Shown: one piece after another, positions 8,820 through 17,568 of the stretch
How positions within the stretch are numbered: position 1 is the stretch's first letter
Layout: each line of letters opens with the position of its first letter
Assembly (NCBI GenBank): GCA_902805775.1
Contig: CADCUB010000044.1
Coordinates: 1 to 46,259, forward strand
DNA from: an uncultured Frankineae bacterium
Lineage (GTDB): Bacteria > Actinomycetota > Actinomycetes > Mycobacteriales > SCTD01
Direction of reading: 5' to 3'
DNA length: 46,259 bases
Translations under genes and position numbers: made by a program
Notes under the pieces: generated by a model
What the model saw: only the letters and a program-made list of their open reading frames with translations
Databases searched by the model: none
What the model was told of the DNA's origin: nothing

Positions 8820-10367
8820 TCAGCCTGCGAGCACCGCGTCGATCAGGTGCGGTCCCGGCTCGGCGAGGGCGCGGGCGAGCTGCTCGGCGAGCTCCTCGGC
8901 GGTGCGGGCGCGGCTCGCGGGCACCCCCTGCCCGTGCGCGAGGGCGACGAAGTCGAGGTCCGGGGGGTGCAGCTCGAGCAGCTGGCGGGCACGCGCGCCG
9001 TCGCCCGAGGCGCCGACGCGGGCCAGCTCGGCGTCGAGGATGGCGTAGGCCCGGTTGTCGCAGATGACCGCCGTGACGTCGAGCCGCTCGCGGGCGCAGG
9101 TCCACAGGGCGGTGATGGTGTACATCGCGCTGCCGTCGGCCTGCACCGCGATCACCGGACGGTCCGGGCAGGCGACGGCCGCACCCACGGCGGTCGGCAG
9201 GCCCTGGCCGATCGCGCCGCCGGTCAGGGTCAGCCAGTCGTGCCGGGGGCAGCCCGCGGTCGCCTGCGCCAGCGAGCGGCCGGAGGTCAGTGCCTCGTCG
9301 ACGACGATCGCGTCCTGCGGCAGCAGGGCGCCCAGCACGTCGGCCAGCGCCTGCGGGGTGAGCGGTCCCTGCGGGAGGGCGGGGCGCGCCGGGGCGCTCA
9401 CGACCGGCGCCGTGTCGGGGGCGACCAGCTCGGCCAGGGCCTCCAGGGCCGCCGTCGCGTCCTGCCCCGGCTCGGCGAGCGCGTGCACGGCGCAGCCCTC
9501 GGGGACGAACGTCCCGGGCAGCCCGGGGTAGGCGAAGAAGGCGACCGGCTCCCGGGCGCCGGCGAGCACCAGGTGGCGGGTGCCGGCGAGCGCCTCCAGC
9601 GCCGGCTCCGGCGGGTAGGGCAGCGGCCGGACCGAGGGCAGCCCCGCCCCGCGGGGGAGCCGTGCGGGGAACGTCTCGCACAGCAGCCGGACGCCGGTGG
9701 CGGCGGCCACCCGGGAGGCGGCGAGCAGGCCCCGCTCGGTGAGCGCGTCCCCGCCGACGAAGAGCACGGCCCGCTCACCGAGGCCGAGCGCCGAGCCGAC
9801 CTCCGCGACCGTGTCGGGGTGCACGAGGGAGGGCCGCCGCCTCCGGCGCGGGGGAGCGGTCCGCCCGCCCTGCCCCCACGACACGTCGGCGGGCAGGACG
9901 AGCGTCGCGACACCGCCGGGCGGGCCGTACGCCGCCGCCAGCGCGTCCATGGCGTCGGCGGCGAGGTCCGCGGTCGTCAGGCAGCGACGCACCCAGGTGG
10001 ACACGCTGCCCGCCAGCGCGTCGACGTCGGACTCCAGCGGCGCGTCGTAGCGCTTGTGCGTGGTCGCGTGGTCGCCCACGACGTTGAGCACGGGGGTACG
10101 GGCCCGGCGGGCGTTGTGCAGGTTGGCGATGCCGTTGGCCAGGCCGGGCCCGAGGTGCAGCAGCGTGGCGGCGGGCCGCCCGGTCATCCGGGCCCAGCCG
10201 TCGGCGGCGCCGCTGGCCACCCCCTCGAACAGCGTGAGCACCGCGCGCATCTGCGGCACGTCGTCCAGCGCGGCCACGAAGTGCATCTCGGAGGTGCCGG
10301 GGTTGGCGAAGCAGACGTCGACGCCCGCGTCGACCAGTGACCGCAGCAGGGCCTGCGCGCCGTTCAC
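8820..10367 (-). CDS. Thiamine-pyrophosphate-dependent enzyme (acetolactate synthase/benzoylformate decarboxylase-like)
   Basis: NGAQALLRSLVDAGVDVCFANPGTSEMHFVAALD...LHLGPGLANGIANLHNARRARTPVLNVVGDHA...GGAIGQGLPTAVGAAVACPDRPVIAVQADGSAMYTITALWTCARERLDVTAVICDN (TPP-binding motif GDGS-like: ADGS...N). Confidence 0.88.
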   Translation of the reverse strand: MNGAQALLRSLVDAGVDVCFANPGTSEMHFVAALDDVPQMRAVLTLFEGVASGAADGWARMTGRPAATLLHLGPGLANGIANLHNARRARTPVLNVVGDHATTHKRYDAPLESDVDALAGSVSTWVRRCLTTADLAADAMDALAAAYGPPGGVATLVLPADVSWGQGGRTAPPRRRRRPSLVHPDTVAEVGSALGLGERAVLFVGGDALTERGLLAASRVAAATGVRLLCETFPARLPRGAGLPSVRPLPYPPEPALEALAGTRHLVLAGAREPVAFFAYPGLPGTFVPEGCAVHALAEPGQDATAALEALAELVAPDTAPVVSAPARPALPQGPLTPQALADVLGALLPQDAIVVDEALTSGRSLAQATAGCPRHDWLTLTGGAIGQGLPTAVGAAVACPDRPVIAVQADGSAMYTITALWTCARERLDVTAVICDNRAYAILDAELARVGASGDGARARQLLELHPPDLDFVALAHGQGVPASRARTAEELAEQLARALAEPGPHLIDAVLAG

Positions 10368-10400
10368 CGCGGTGCCCCGACCATCTGCGACCGCCCCTCC

Positions 10401-10467
10401 GTCGACCCGTCCACAGGTCGCGCCACCGTAGGCCCCCGTCCACAGACCGCCCGCACGGCCTGGGCGC
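10401..10467 (+). repeat. 67-bp direct repeat, copy 1 (contains two CCGTCCACA motifs)
   Basis: gtcgacccgtccacaggtcgcgccaccgtaggcccccgtccacagaccgcccgcacggcctgggcgc; 66/67 identical to 12587-12653. Confidence 0.95.
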
Positions 10468-10554
10468 CGGCCCGGGAGCGGCCCAGGCACGTTCCGGCGG
10501 CTCGCCGATCGCAGCGATGACGGTGAGCAGTCGCCTTCTCACCCTTCGGGGGCC

Positions 10555-10560
10555 TATCGT
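10555..10560 (+). promoter_or_regulatory. Possible -10 element (TATCGT) of the first LVIVD gene
   Basis: gcctatcgtcc; resembles gcctaccgtcc upstream of the second LVIVD gene. Confidence 0.3.
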
Positions 10561-10623
10561 CCGGGCGATCGATCCCGAGAGCCGGCCACGGCTCCGAACT
10601 GCTCCGCCTCACCTGGAGGGCGA

Positions 10624-12498
10624 ATGCTCCGTTCCCGCACACCGCTGATCGTCGGCGCTGGTCTTGCCGCCGCTGCGGTCCTCGCGACGGGTGCTCCCGC
10701 CGCAGCGCATCCCGGCCATGCCCATGACGGCGGCTTCACGGCCGAGGACGGGGCGCGTGACACGCGTCAGCACGGCGAGAGCAGCGGGCACCTGCCGGCC
10801 ACGAGGGACAACGTCCGGCTCGTCAGCAAGCTCGAGCTCAGCAACGTCACCCCCGGCAAGATCGCCGATGTCGCGGTCTGGGGCAACTACGCCTACCTCA
10901 ACTCCTGGGGCGGCGCGGGAGTGTGCGAGAACAACGGCGTCTACGTCGTCGACATCCGCGACCCCCGCAAGCCCAAGGAGGTCGGGTTCATCCGCTCCAC
11001 CCCCGGCAGCTACCCGGGTGAGGGTGCGCAGGTCGTGCACCTCGACACGTCCGCGTTCAAGGGCGACGTGCTCGTCACCAACAACGAGATCTGCACCGGG
11101 TCGACGACCGGCAAGGGCGGCATCGACCTGCACCTGGTGAACGACCCCCGCAAGCCACGAGTCCTCGCCCAGGGCGTGGGCGACGTCACCCGTGACGGGG
11201 CGACGCGCGGCATCGCCAACCAGACGCACAGCGCCTTCATCTGGGACGCCGGTGAGAAGGCCTACGCGGTCGCCACCGACAACGAGGAGGGGACCGACGT
11301 CGACATCTTCGACATCACCGATCCGCGCCGACCGGTGCTGGTCGCCGAGTACGACCTCGCCGATGCGTTCCCGCAGATCCTGCAGGACAAGCCCGACAAC
11401 CTCACCGAGGTGTTCCTGCACGACATGGTGGTCAAGGAGATCGGCGGCGCACAGGTGATGCTGCTGTCCTACTGGGACGGGGGCTACGTGACCCTCGACG
11501 CGACCGACCCGACGAAGCTGAAGTACATCGGGGACACCGACTTCGCCGAGGTGGACCCGGAGCTGGTGCGGCAGAGCGGCATCAAGGAGAAGTCGGAGGG
11601 CAACGCCCACCAGGCCGAGTTCACCAAGGACAACCGCTACGTCGTCGCCGCTGACGAGGACTTCGCGCCGAACGGGGTGACCGGCAGTGCTGACGACAGC
11701 GGCGCCTTCTTCGTGTCGCAGGGCGGTGGCACCAAGCAGCTGCCCTCCGGCTCGACCACCGGCACCGCGGTCTACGTCGGCCAGGCCTGCAACGCCGACA
11801 CCGCCGTGCCGCAGGCCACGGCAGCGTCGCAGATCGCTGTGGCCGTGCGCGGTGTCTGCACCTTCACCGAGAAGGTGGCCAACGTCACCGGCAAGGGATA
11901 CGCCGCCGTCGTCATCGTCAACCGGGAGGGCTCCAACGGCTGTGCCCCGTTCGGCATGAACGTGGAGGGCGACACCCCGGCCGTCGCGGTCGACCGGCGC
12001 GTCGGCCTCGGGCTGTTCGACCTCGACAGCGGCTACACCGACGCCGCCTGCCTCGCGGGCACGGCCACGGAGCTGGCCGGGGTCAGTCTCGGTCAGACGG
12101 GCGACGTCATCACCCTTCGGGCGTTCTTCGACGGGTGGGGCTACGTGCACCTGTACGCCAACGAGGCGGGCAAGATGCGCGAGCTCGACACCTACGCGAT
12201 CCCGGAGGCCACCGAACCGGCCTTCGCAGAGGGCTTCGGCGACCTGTCGGTGCACGAGGCCGCGACCTCCCAGCGCAACAGCCGTATCGCGTACCTGTCG
12301 TACTACAGCGGCGGGTTCCGCGTCGTCCGCATCAACGAGAACGCGAACGGTGCATCGCTGCAGGAGGTGGGTCGCTTCATCGACGAGGGCGGCAGCAACT
12401 TCTGGGGCGTCGAGGTGTTCCAGGGACGCGGTGGCCGTGAGTTCGTCGCGGCGAGCGACCGTGACTTCGGCCTCTACATCTTCGCCTACGCGCCGTAG
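10624..12498 (+). CDS. Secreted LVIVD-repeat beta-propeller protein with protease-associated (PA) domain
   Basis: Signal peptide MLRSRTPLIVGAGLAAAAVLATGAPAAAHPGH; repeated NGVYVVDIRDPRKPKEVGF / VDIFDITDPRRPVLVAEYDLAD motifs; PA-like VRGVCTFTEKVANVTGKGYAAVVIVN; SD ctggaggg. Confidence 0.88.
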   Translation: MLRSRTPLIVGAGLAAAAVLATGAPAAAHPGHAHDGGFTAEDGARDTRQHGESSGHLPATRDNVRLVSKLELSNVTPGKIADVAVWGNYAYLNSWGGAGVCENNGVYVVDIRDPRKPKEVGFIRSTPGSYPGEGAQVVHLDTSAFKGDVLVTNNEICTGSTTGKGGIDLHLVNDPRKPRVLAQGVGDVTRDGATRGIANQTHSAFIWDAGEKAYAVATDNEEGTDVDIFDITDPRRPVLVAEYDLADAFPQILQDKPDNLTEVFLHDMVVKEIGGAQVMLLSYWDGGYVTLDATDPTKLKYIGDTDFAEVDPELVRQSGIKEKSEGNAHQAEFTKDNRYVVAADEDFAPNGVTGSADDSGAFFVSQGGGTKQLPSGSTTGTAVYVGQACNADTAVPQATAASQIAVAVRGVCTFTEKVANVTGKGYAAVVIVNREGSNGCAPFGMNVEGDTPAVAVDRRVGLGLFDLDSGYTDAACLAGTATELAGVSLGQTGDVITLRAFFDGWGYVHLYANEAGKMRELDTYAIPEATEPAFAEGFGDLSVHEAATSQRNSRIAYLSYYSGGFRVVRINENANGASLQEVGRFIDEGGSNFWGVEVFQGRGGREFVAASDRDFGLYIFAYAP

Positions 12499-12516
12499 GT
12501 CCCGGCGCTGCGCAGA

Positions 12517-12548
12517 CGAAGGGGTCGCCCGGCAGGGCGGCCCCTTCG
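12517..12548 (+). terminator. Strong stem-loop terminator after the first LVIVD gene
   Basis: cgaaggggtcgccc-ggca-gggcggccccttcg: 14-bp stem (one G-U) with a 4-nt loop. Confidence 0.75.
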
Positions 12549-12586
12549 CCGTGCGAGGGCTCGACCTCGCGTCGGCTGACGCTGCC

Positions 12587-12653
12587 GTCGAACCGTCCAC
12601 AGGTCGCGCCACCGTAGGCCCCCGTCCACAGACCGCCCGCACGGCCTGGGCGC
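12587..12653 (+). repeat. 67-bp direct repeat, copy 2 (upstream of yifB)
   Basis: gtcgaaccgtccacaggtcgcgccaccgtaggcccccgtccacagaccgcccgcacggcctgggcgc; 66/67 identical to 10401-10467. Confidence 0.95.
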
Positions 12654-12695
12654 TGCCGGTCGGCAGGGGGAGCCTCGACCGCGGAGGTGAGGCGC

Positions 12696-14222
12696 GTGGC
12701 GTTGGCACGGGCGTTCGCGGTGGCACTGGTCGGCGTCGAGGGCCAGGTCGTGGAGGTGGAGGCCGACCTGGCGCAGGGCCTGCCGGGGCTGACCGTCATC
12801 GGCCTGCCCGACGCCGCCCTCGCCGAGGCACGCGACCGGGTGCGCGCCGCGATCGTCAACAGCGGCCACTCCTGGCCGTCCCGGCGCATCACCCTGGCCC
12901 TGTCACCGGCGTGGCTGCCCAAGCGGGGCAGCGGCTTCGACCTCGCGCTGGCCGCCGCCGTGCTGTCCGCCGACGGCGTGGTGGCCGCGGCGTCCCTGCA
13001 CGGCCGGGTCCTGCTCGGCGAGCTCGGCCTCGACGGACGGGTCCGGCCGGTGCGCGGCGTCCTCCCGGCGGCGCTGACCGCTCGCAGGGCCGGCATCGAG
13101 CGCCTCGTCGTGTCGTCGGACAACCTGCGCGAGGCGCACCTCGTCCCGGGGCTGACGGCGCGGGGCGTCGGCTGCCTGCGCGACCTGGTGGCGCTGCTGC
13201 GGGGGGAGGACTACGACGAGTCGGTCCCGCCGGCTCCCGTGCGGCTGCCGGTCGAGCGTCCCGACCTGGCCGACGTCGTCGGGCAGGTCTCCGGCCGCAC
13301 AGCGGTCGAGGTCGCAGCGGCGGGCGGCCACCACGCACTGCTGCTCGGCCCGCCCGGCAGCGGCAAGACGATGCTGGCCGAGCGGCTGCCAGGACTGCTG
13401 CCGCCGCTGTCGCGCCAGGAGGCGCTCGAGGTCACCGCCGTGCACTCGGTCGCCGGACTGCTGCCCGAGGGCGAGCCGCTGGTGGAGCTGCCGCCGTTCC
13501 AGGACCCGCACCACACGGCGACCGTCGCCTCGATCGTCGGCGGCGGCAGCGGGATCGCCCGGCCCGGGGCCGCGTCCCTGGCCCATCGCGGGGTCCTGTT
13601 CCTCGACGAGGCGCCGGAGTTCTCCTCCCGGGTGCTCGACGCGCTGCGCCAGCCGCTCGAGAGCGGCCGGCTGAGCATCACGCGCGTGGGCGGCACGGCG
13701 GTCTACCCGGCCGCCTTCAGCCTGCTCCTGGCGGCCAACCCGTGCCCGTGCGCCAAGCCGGACGGCGACTGCAGCTGCCCGCCCGACACCCGCCGGCGCT
13801 ACCTGGCCCGGCTCAGCGGGCCGCTGCTGGACCGCGTCGACATGCACGTCGAGGTCCCGCAGATCACCCTGACCGAGCTGCTCGCCGACTCCGGCCACAC
13901 CGAGACCACCGCCGTCGTCGCGGCCCGCGTGCGGGCCGCCCGCGCGCGGGCACGCAGCCGTCTGGCGGGCACGCCCTGGCGCACCAACAGCCAGGTGCCG
14001 GCCGTGGAGCTGCGCCGCCGGTGGCCCCTGCCGCGCACCTCCACGGCCACCGCCGACGTCGCGCTCGACCGCGGCCGGCTCACCGCCCGCGGCTACGGAC
14101 GCGTCCTGCGCCTGGCGTGGACGCTGGCCGACCTGCAGGAGTGCGACCGGCCGGGTCCCGAGCACGTCGACCACGCCCTGCGGTTCCGCCTGGGGACCGC
14201 CGTCGGCGAGCTCGCCGCATGA
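12696..14222 (+). CDS. yifB: YifB/ComM-like Mg-chelatase-type AAA+ ATPase
   Basis: VEADLAQGLPGLTVIGLPDAALAEARDRVRAAIVNSG...LLLGPPGSGKTMLAERLPGLLPPL...FLDEAPEFSSRVLDALRQPLESG...LLLAANPCPCAKPDGDCSCPP; GTG at 12696 with GGAGGTGA SD. Confidence 0.93.
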   Translation: MALARAFAVALVGVEGQVVEVEADLAQGLPGLTVIGLPDAALAEARDRVRAAIVNSGHSWPSRRITLALSPAWLPKRGSGFDLALAAAVLSADGVVAAASLHGRVLLGELGLDGRVRPVRGVLPAALTARRAGIERLVVSSDNLREAHLVPGLTARGVGCLRDLVALLRGEDYDESVPPAPVRLPVERPDLADVVGQVSGRTAVEVAAAGGHHALLLGPPGSGKTMLAERLPGLLPPLSRQEALEVTAVHSVAGLLPEGEPLVELPPFQDPHHTATVASIVGGGSGIARPGAASLAHRGVLFLDEAPEFSSRVLDALRQPLESGRLSITRVGGTAVYPAAFSLLLAANPCPCAKPDGDCSCPPDTRRRYLARLSGPLLDRVDMHVEVPQITLTELLADSGHTETTAVVAARVRAARARARSRLAGTPWRTNSQVPAVELRRRWPLPRTSTATADVALDRGRLTARGYGRVLRLAWTLADLQECDRPGPEHVDHALRFRLGTAVGELAA

Positions 14223-15418
14223 GCGCGACAGCGGCTGCTCGGCCGAGCAGCCCCTGCGACCAGGACCGGCTGGCCCGGCTCGCCCTCACCAGGGTCACCG
14301 AGCCGGGCTCGCGTCCGGTCTTCCGGGCGGTGGAGGAGATCGGGGCGAGGGCGGTGTGGGCGGCGCTGCGCACCGGTCGGGCCTGCCCGGCGCTGTCCCC
14401 CGACGCCCGTGCCGCAGCGTCCGCACGGGCCGAGGGCTACGACCCGGCCGACGACCTGGCCCGGCTGCGCGCCGCCGGCGCCCGCCTCCTGGTCCCCGGT
14501 GACGCCGAGTGGCCCGGCGACCGGCTGGGCTGGCCCGACGGCGCACTGCCCGACGCCCCGCCGCTCGCGCTGTCGGTGCGCGGTCCGCACCCGCTCGGCG
14601 CGGCGACGGCGCGGTCCGTGGCGGTCGTGGGCGCTCGGGCCGCCACGGCCTACGGCGTCCACGTCGCCGGTGAGCTCGCCCGCGGACTGGCCGAGCGCGG
14701 CGTGGCGGTCGTCAGCGGCGGTGCCTACGGCATCGACGCGGCGGCGCACGTCGGCGCGCTCACCGCCGAGCAGGCGCCGACGCTCGCCGTGCTGGCCTGC
14801 GGGGTCGACGTCGCCTACCCGCGAGGCAACGACCGGCTGCTCGCGCGCCTGGCGGAGCAGCACCTGGTGGTCTCCGAGCTGCCGGCCGGCAGCGGCCCCA
14901 CCCGCGCGCGCTTCCTCGTCCGCAACCGGTTGATCGCCGCCCTCACGCTCGGCACCGTGGTGGTGGAGGCCGCGCACCGCAGCGGGTCGCTGGCCACCGC
15001 CGACCGGGCCCGCTCGCTGAGCCGGCACGTGATGGCGGTGCCCGGTCCGGTCACCTCCGCCCTGTCGGCGGGGTGCCACGCGCTGCTGCGCAACGGCGCC
15101 TCCTGCGTCACGTCCCCCGACGACGTCCTCGAGCTCGTCGGGGTCCTCGGCGCCGACGCGGCCGCGCCGCAGCGCGGGCCCACGTCGCTGCGCGACGAGC
15201 TGTCCGAGACCGTGCGGCGGGTCCTCGACGCCGTCCCGGTCCGCGGCGGGGCGGGCGAGGCGGCGCTGGCGCGCGACGCAGGGGTGACCACCCTCGTGGT
15301 GCAGCAGGTGCTGCCCCCGCTGCTCGTGCACGGCCTGGTCGAGCGCACGCCGCAGGGCTGGCGCCTCACCGCCCTCGGCGCGAGCGGCCCCGCTCCCCGG
15401 TCGGTCGACCGTCCGTGA
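14219..15418 (+). CDS. dprA: DNA-processing protein DprA
   Basis: VAVVGARAATAYGVHVAGELARGLAERGVAVVSGGAYGIDAAAHVGAL...LACGVDVAYPRGNDRLLARLAEQHLVVSELPAG; ATGA overlap with yifB. Confidence 0.93.
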   Translation: MSATAAARPSSPCDQDRLARLALTRVTEPGSRPVFRAVEEIGARAVWAALRTGRACPALSPDARAAASARAEGYDPADDLARLRAAGARLLVPGDAEWPGDRLGWPDGALPDAPPLALSVRGPHPLGAATARSVAVVGARAATAYGVHVAGELARGLAERGVAVVSGGAYGIDAAAHVGALTAEQAPTLAVLACGVDVAYPRGNDRLLARLAEQHLVVSELPAGSGPTRARFLVRNRLIAALTLGTVVVEAAHRSGSLATADRARSLSRHVMAVPGPVTSALSAGCHALLRNGASCVTSPDDVLELVGVLGADAAAPQRGPTSLRDELSETVRRVLDAVPVRGGAGEAALARDAGVTTLVVQQVLPPLLVHGLVERTPQGWRLTALGASGPAPRSVDRP

Positions 15419-15501
15419 CGACGCAGCGACGAAACGTCGATCTCGGGCCTGTCGACCGACGAATCTCCGCCGAAACGCGTGAGATCCCACACATCTGCGC
15501 C

Positions 15502-15507
15502 TACCGT
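15502..15507 (+). promoter_or_regulatory. Possible -10 element (TACCGT) of the second LVIVD gene
   Basis: gcctaccgtcctcgcatcc in a comparatively lower-GC intergenic region, 43 bp before the start. Confidence 0.3.
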
Positions 15508-15550
15508 CCTCGCATCCGTGGGCGAGCGCCCCCACCTGTCAGGAGATGCC

Positions 15551-17494
15551 GTGTCCTCAGTCCTCCGCAGAGCGAGGACGGCGACCGCCGTCCTCGCCCT
15601 GTCCGCTGCCGCCGTCAGCCTCACGGGGCTGACCGCGCAAGCGCACCCAGGTCACGACGGCGGCGGCGCCGTCGACGACGCCCGCGACGCCAAGCAGCAC
15701 GGGCCTGCGGCCGGTCACCTGCCCGGCAGCCGGCACAACGTCGAGCTGGTCGGCGAGACCACCGTCAAGAACGTCGAGCCCGAGAAGATCGCCGACGTCA
15801 GCGTCCACAAGGGCTACGCCTACCTGGCGGCCTGGGGCGTGACGACCTGCAAGTACAACGGCGTCCACGTCGTCGACATCGCCGATCCTGCTGCGCCGCA
15901 GGAGGTGGCCTTCGTGCCCTCGAAGGAGGGCAGCTACCCGGGTGAGGGCGTGCAGGCCACGACCATCGACACCCCCGCCTTCCGCGGCGACATCCTGGTG
16001 ACCAACAACGAGCGCTGCAAGCCGACGGCCGGGTTCGGCGGGCTGAACATCTACGACGTCAGCAACCCGCGGCGCCCGACGCCGCTCGCCGTCGGCATCG
16101 GCGACTCCTCGAGCGCCGGCATCGCCACCGCCTCGGGCGAGGGCAAGAAGGGCGCGCACAACATCCACAGCGTCTTCGCGTGGGACGCCGGCGACCGCGC
16201 GTACGCCGCCATCGTCGACAACGACGAGGCCGTCGACGTCGACATCATGGACATCACCAACCCCAAGACGCCCGTCCTGGTCGCTGAGTACGACCTCGCC
16301 GACCGCTTCCCGTCCATCCTGCAGGCAGCGCCCGCCAACCTCACCGAGGTCTTCCTTCACGACATGGTCGTCAAGAAGGTGGGCACCCGCTTCCACATGT
16401 CCGCCAACTACTGGGACGCCGGCTACGTCGTCCTCGACGTGACGGACGTCAAGGCGCCGACCCTCGTGGGGCAGACCGACTACGCCAAGACCGACCCCGA
16501 GCTGGCCGGCACGGCCTTCGCGGCCGAGGCTCCCGAGGGCAACGGCCACCAGTCGGAGTGGACCAAGGACCACACCCACCTGATCGGCACCGACGAGGAC
16601 TTCGCGCCCTACCGCAGCGGGCCGTTCCTCATTGACGGCGTCGAGTACCCCGCGGCCGCGGTGAGCGGCGGGGGCACCGCCGCCGACACGAAGGACTCCA
16701 CGCTGAACGGGCCGGTGGTCTACGGCGGCTACGGCTGCCCCGGCTCGGCGCCCATCCCGCCGGCGGCGACCGCGTTCGGCAACCGGCAGTTCGCCGTCGG
16801 CGAGGAGAGGATCGTCGTCCTGCAGCGAGGCCCCTCCGGCGACCCGAACGCCACCGAGGAGGCGTGCTTCCCCGGCGAGAAGGCGGCCAACGCCGTCGCC
16901 GCGGGCTACGACGGCGTGGTGCTGGTCAACCGCCACTTCGGCTCCGAGGCCGCCGACGAGGCGTACTGCGGCGCCGGTGCGTTCCCCGCCGGCACGCCGA
17001 TCCCGACGGTGTGCACCACCCACGCGGCCTTCCACGACCTGTTCTCCACCCCGCGCCAGTTCGGCACCTACCCGGAGGCACCGGCGGTGGGCACGCTCGG
17101 CAAGCCGGTCTCGACCACGGCCTTCTTCAACGGGTGGGGCTACGTGCACCTGTTCAACGCCAAGCCGACCAGGGCCAAGCTGCTGACCGAGCTCGACACC
17201 TACGCGGTCCCGGAGGCGATGGACCCGAAGCACGCCCGCGGGTCCGGTGACCTCTCGGTCCACGAGGTGGCGACCAGCCCCACGCGCAACGACCTGGCCT
17301 ACTACGCCTACTACGCCGCCGGCATGCGCGTCACCAAGATCGTCAACGGCAAGCTCGTCGAGGTGGGCCACTACATCGACCCCGACGGCAGCGACTTCTG
17401 GGGCGTCGAGGCCTTCACCTCCGGCGGCCAGGAGTACTTCGCCGGCACGGACCGCAACGCCGGACTGCAGATCTTCAGGTACACGGGCAACTAG
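15551..17494 (+). CDS. Secreted LVIVD-repeat/PA-domain protein, paralog of 10624-12498
   Basis: Signal peptide VSSVLRRARTATAVLALSAAAVSLTGLTAQAHPGH; NGVHVVDIADPAAPQEVAFVPSKEGSYPGEGVQ, VDIMDITNPKTPVLVAEYDLADRFPSILQ; closely parallels the first paralog; AGGAG SD. Confidence 0.88.
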   Translation: MSSVLRRARTATAVLALSAAAVSLTGLTAQAHPGHDGGGAVDDARDAKQHGPAAGHLPGSRHNVELVGETTVKNVEPEKIADVSVHKGYAYLAAWGVTTCKYNGVHVVDIADPAAPQEVAFVPSKEGSYPGEGVQATTIDTPAFRGDILVTNNERCKPTAGFGGLNIYDVSNPRRPTPLAVGIGDSSSAGIATASGEGKKGAHNIHSVFAWDAGDRAYAAIVDNDEAVDVDIMDITNPKTPVLVAEYDLADRFPSILQAAPANLTEVFLHDMVVKKVGTRFHMSANYWDAGYVVLDVTDVKAPTLVGQTDYAKTDPELAGTAFAAEAPEGNGHQSEWTKDHTHLIGTDEDFAPYRSGPFLIDGVEYPAAAVSGGGTAADTKDSTLNGPVVYGGYGCPGSAPIPPAATAFGNRQFAVGEERIVVLQRGPSGDPNATEEACFPGEKAANAVAAGYDGVVLVNRHFGSEAADEAYCGAGAFPAGTPIPTVCTTHAAFHDLFSTPRQFGTYPEAPAVGTLGKPVSTTAFFNGWGYVHLFNAKPTRAKLLTELDTYAVPEAMDPKHARGSGDLSVHEVATSPTRNDLAYYAYYAAGMRVTKIVNGKLVEVGHYIDPDGSDFWGVEAFTSGGQEYFAGTDRNAGLQIFRYTGN

Positions 17495-17505
17495 TCCCGC
17501 ACCAC

Positions 17506-17544
17506 CCGAGGTCCGGTCGCCGCTCCGCGGCGGCCGGACCTCGG
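17506..17544. terminator. Bidirectional stem-loop between convergent genes
   Basis: ccgaggtccggtcgccgc-tcc-gcggcggccggacctcgg: 18-bp stem (one G-U), 3-nt loop. Confidence 0.75.
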
Positions 17545-17568
17545 CGCGTTCCCGGCCTGCTGCGGCGG

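Noticed and set aside
8847-10340. 497-aa plus-strand ORF antisense to the TPP enzyme
   Set aside because: No recognisable domain; minus-strand TPP enzyme shows conserved motifs
10401-12653. Transposon with target-site duplication explanation for the 67-bp repeats
   Set aside because: No transposase between the copies and 67 bp is far longer than usual target duplications
10609-12726. 705-aa minus-strand ORF over the first LVIVD gene
   Set aside because: Antisense of a gene with signal peptide, repeats and SD; no recognisable family
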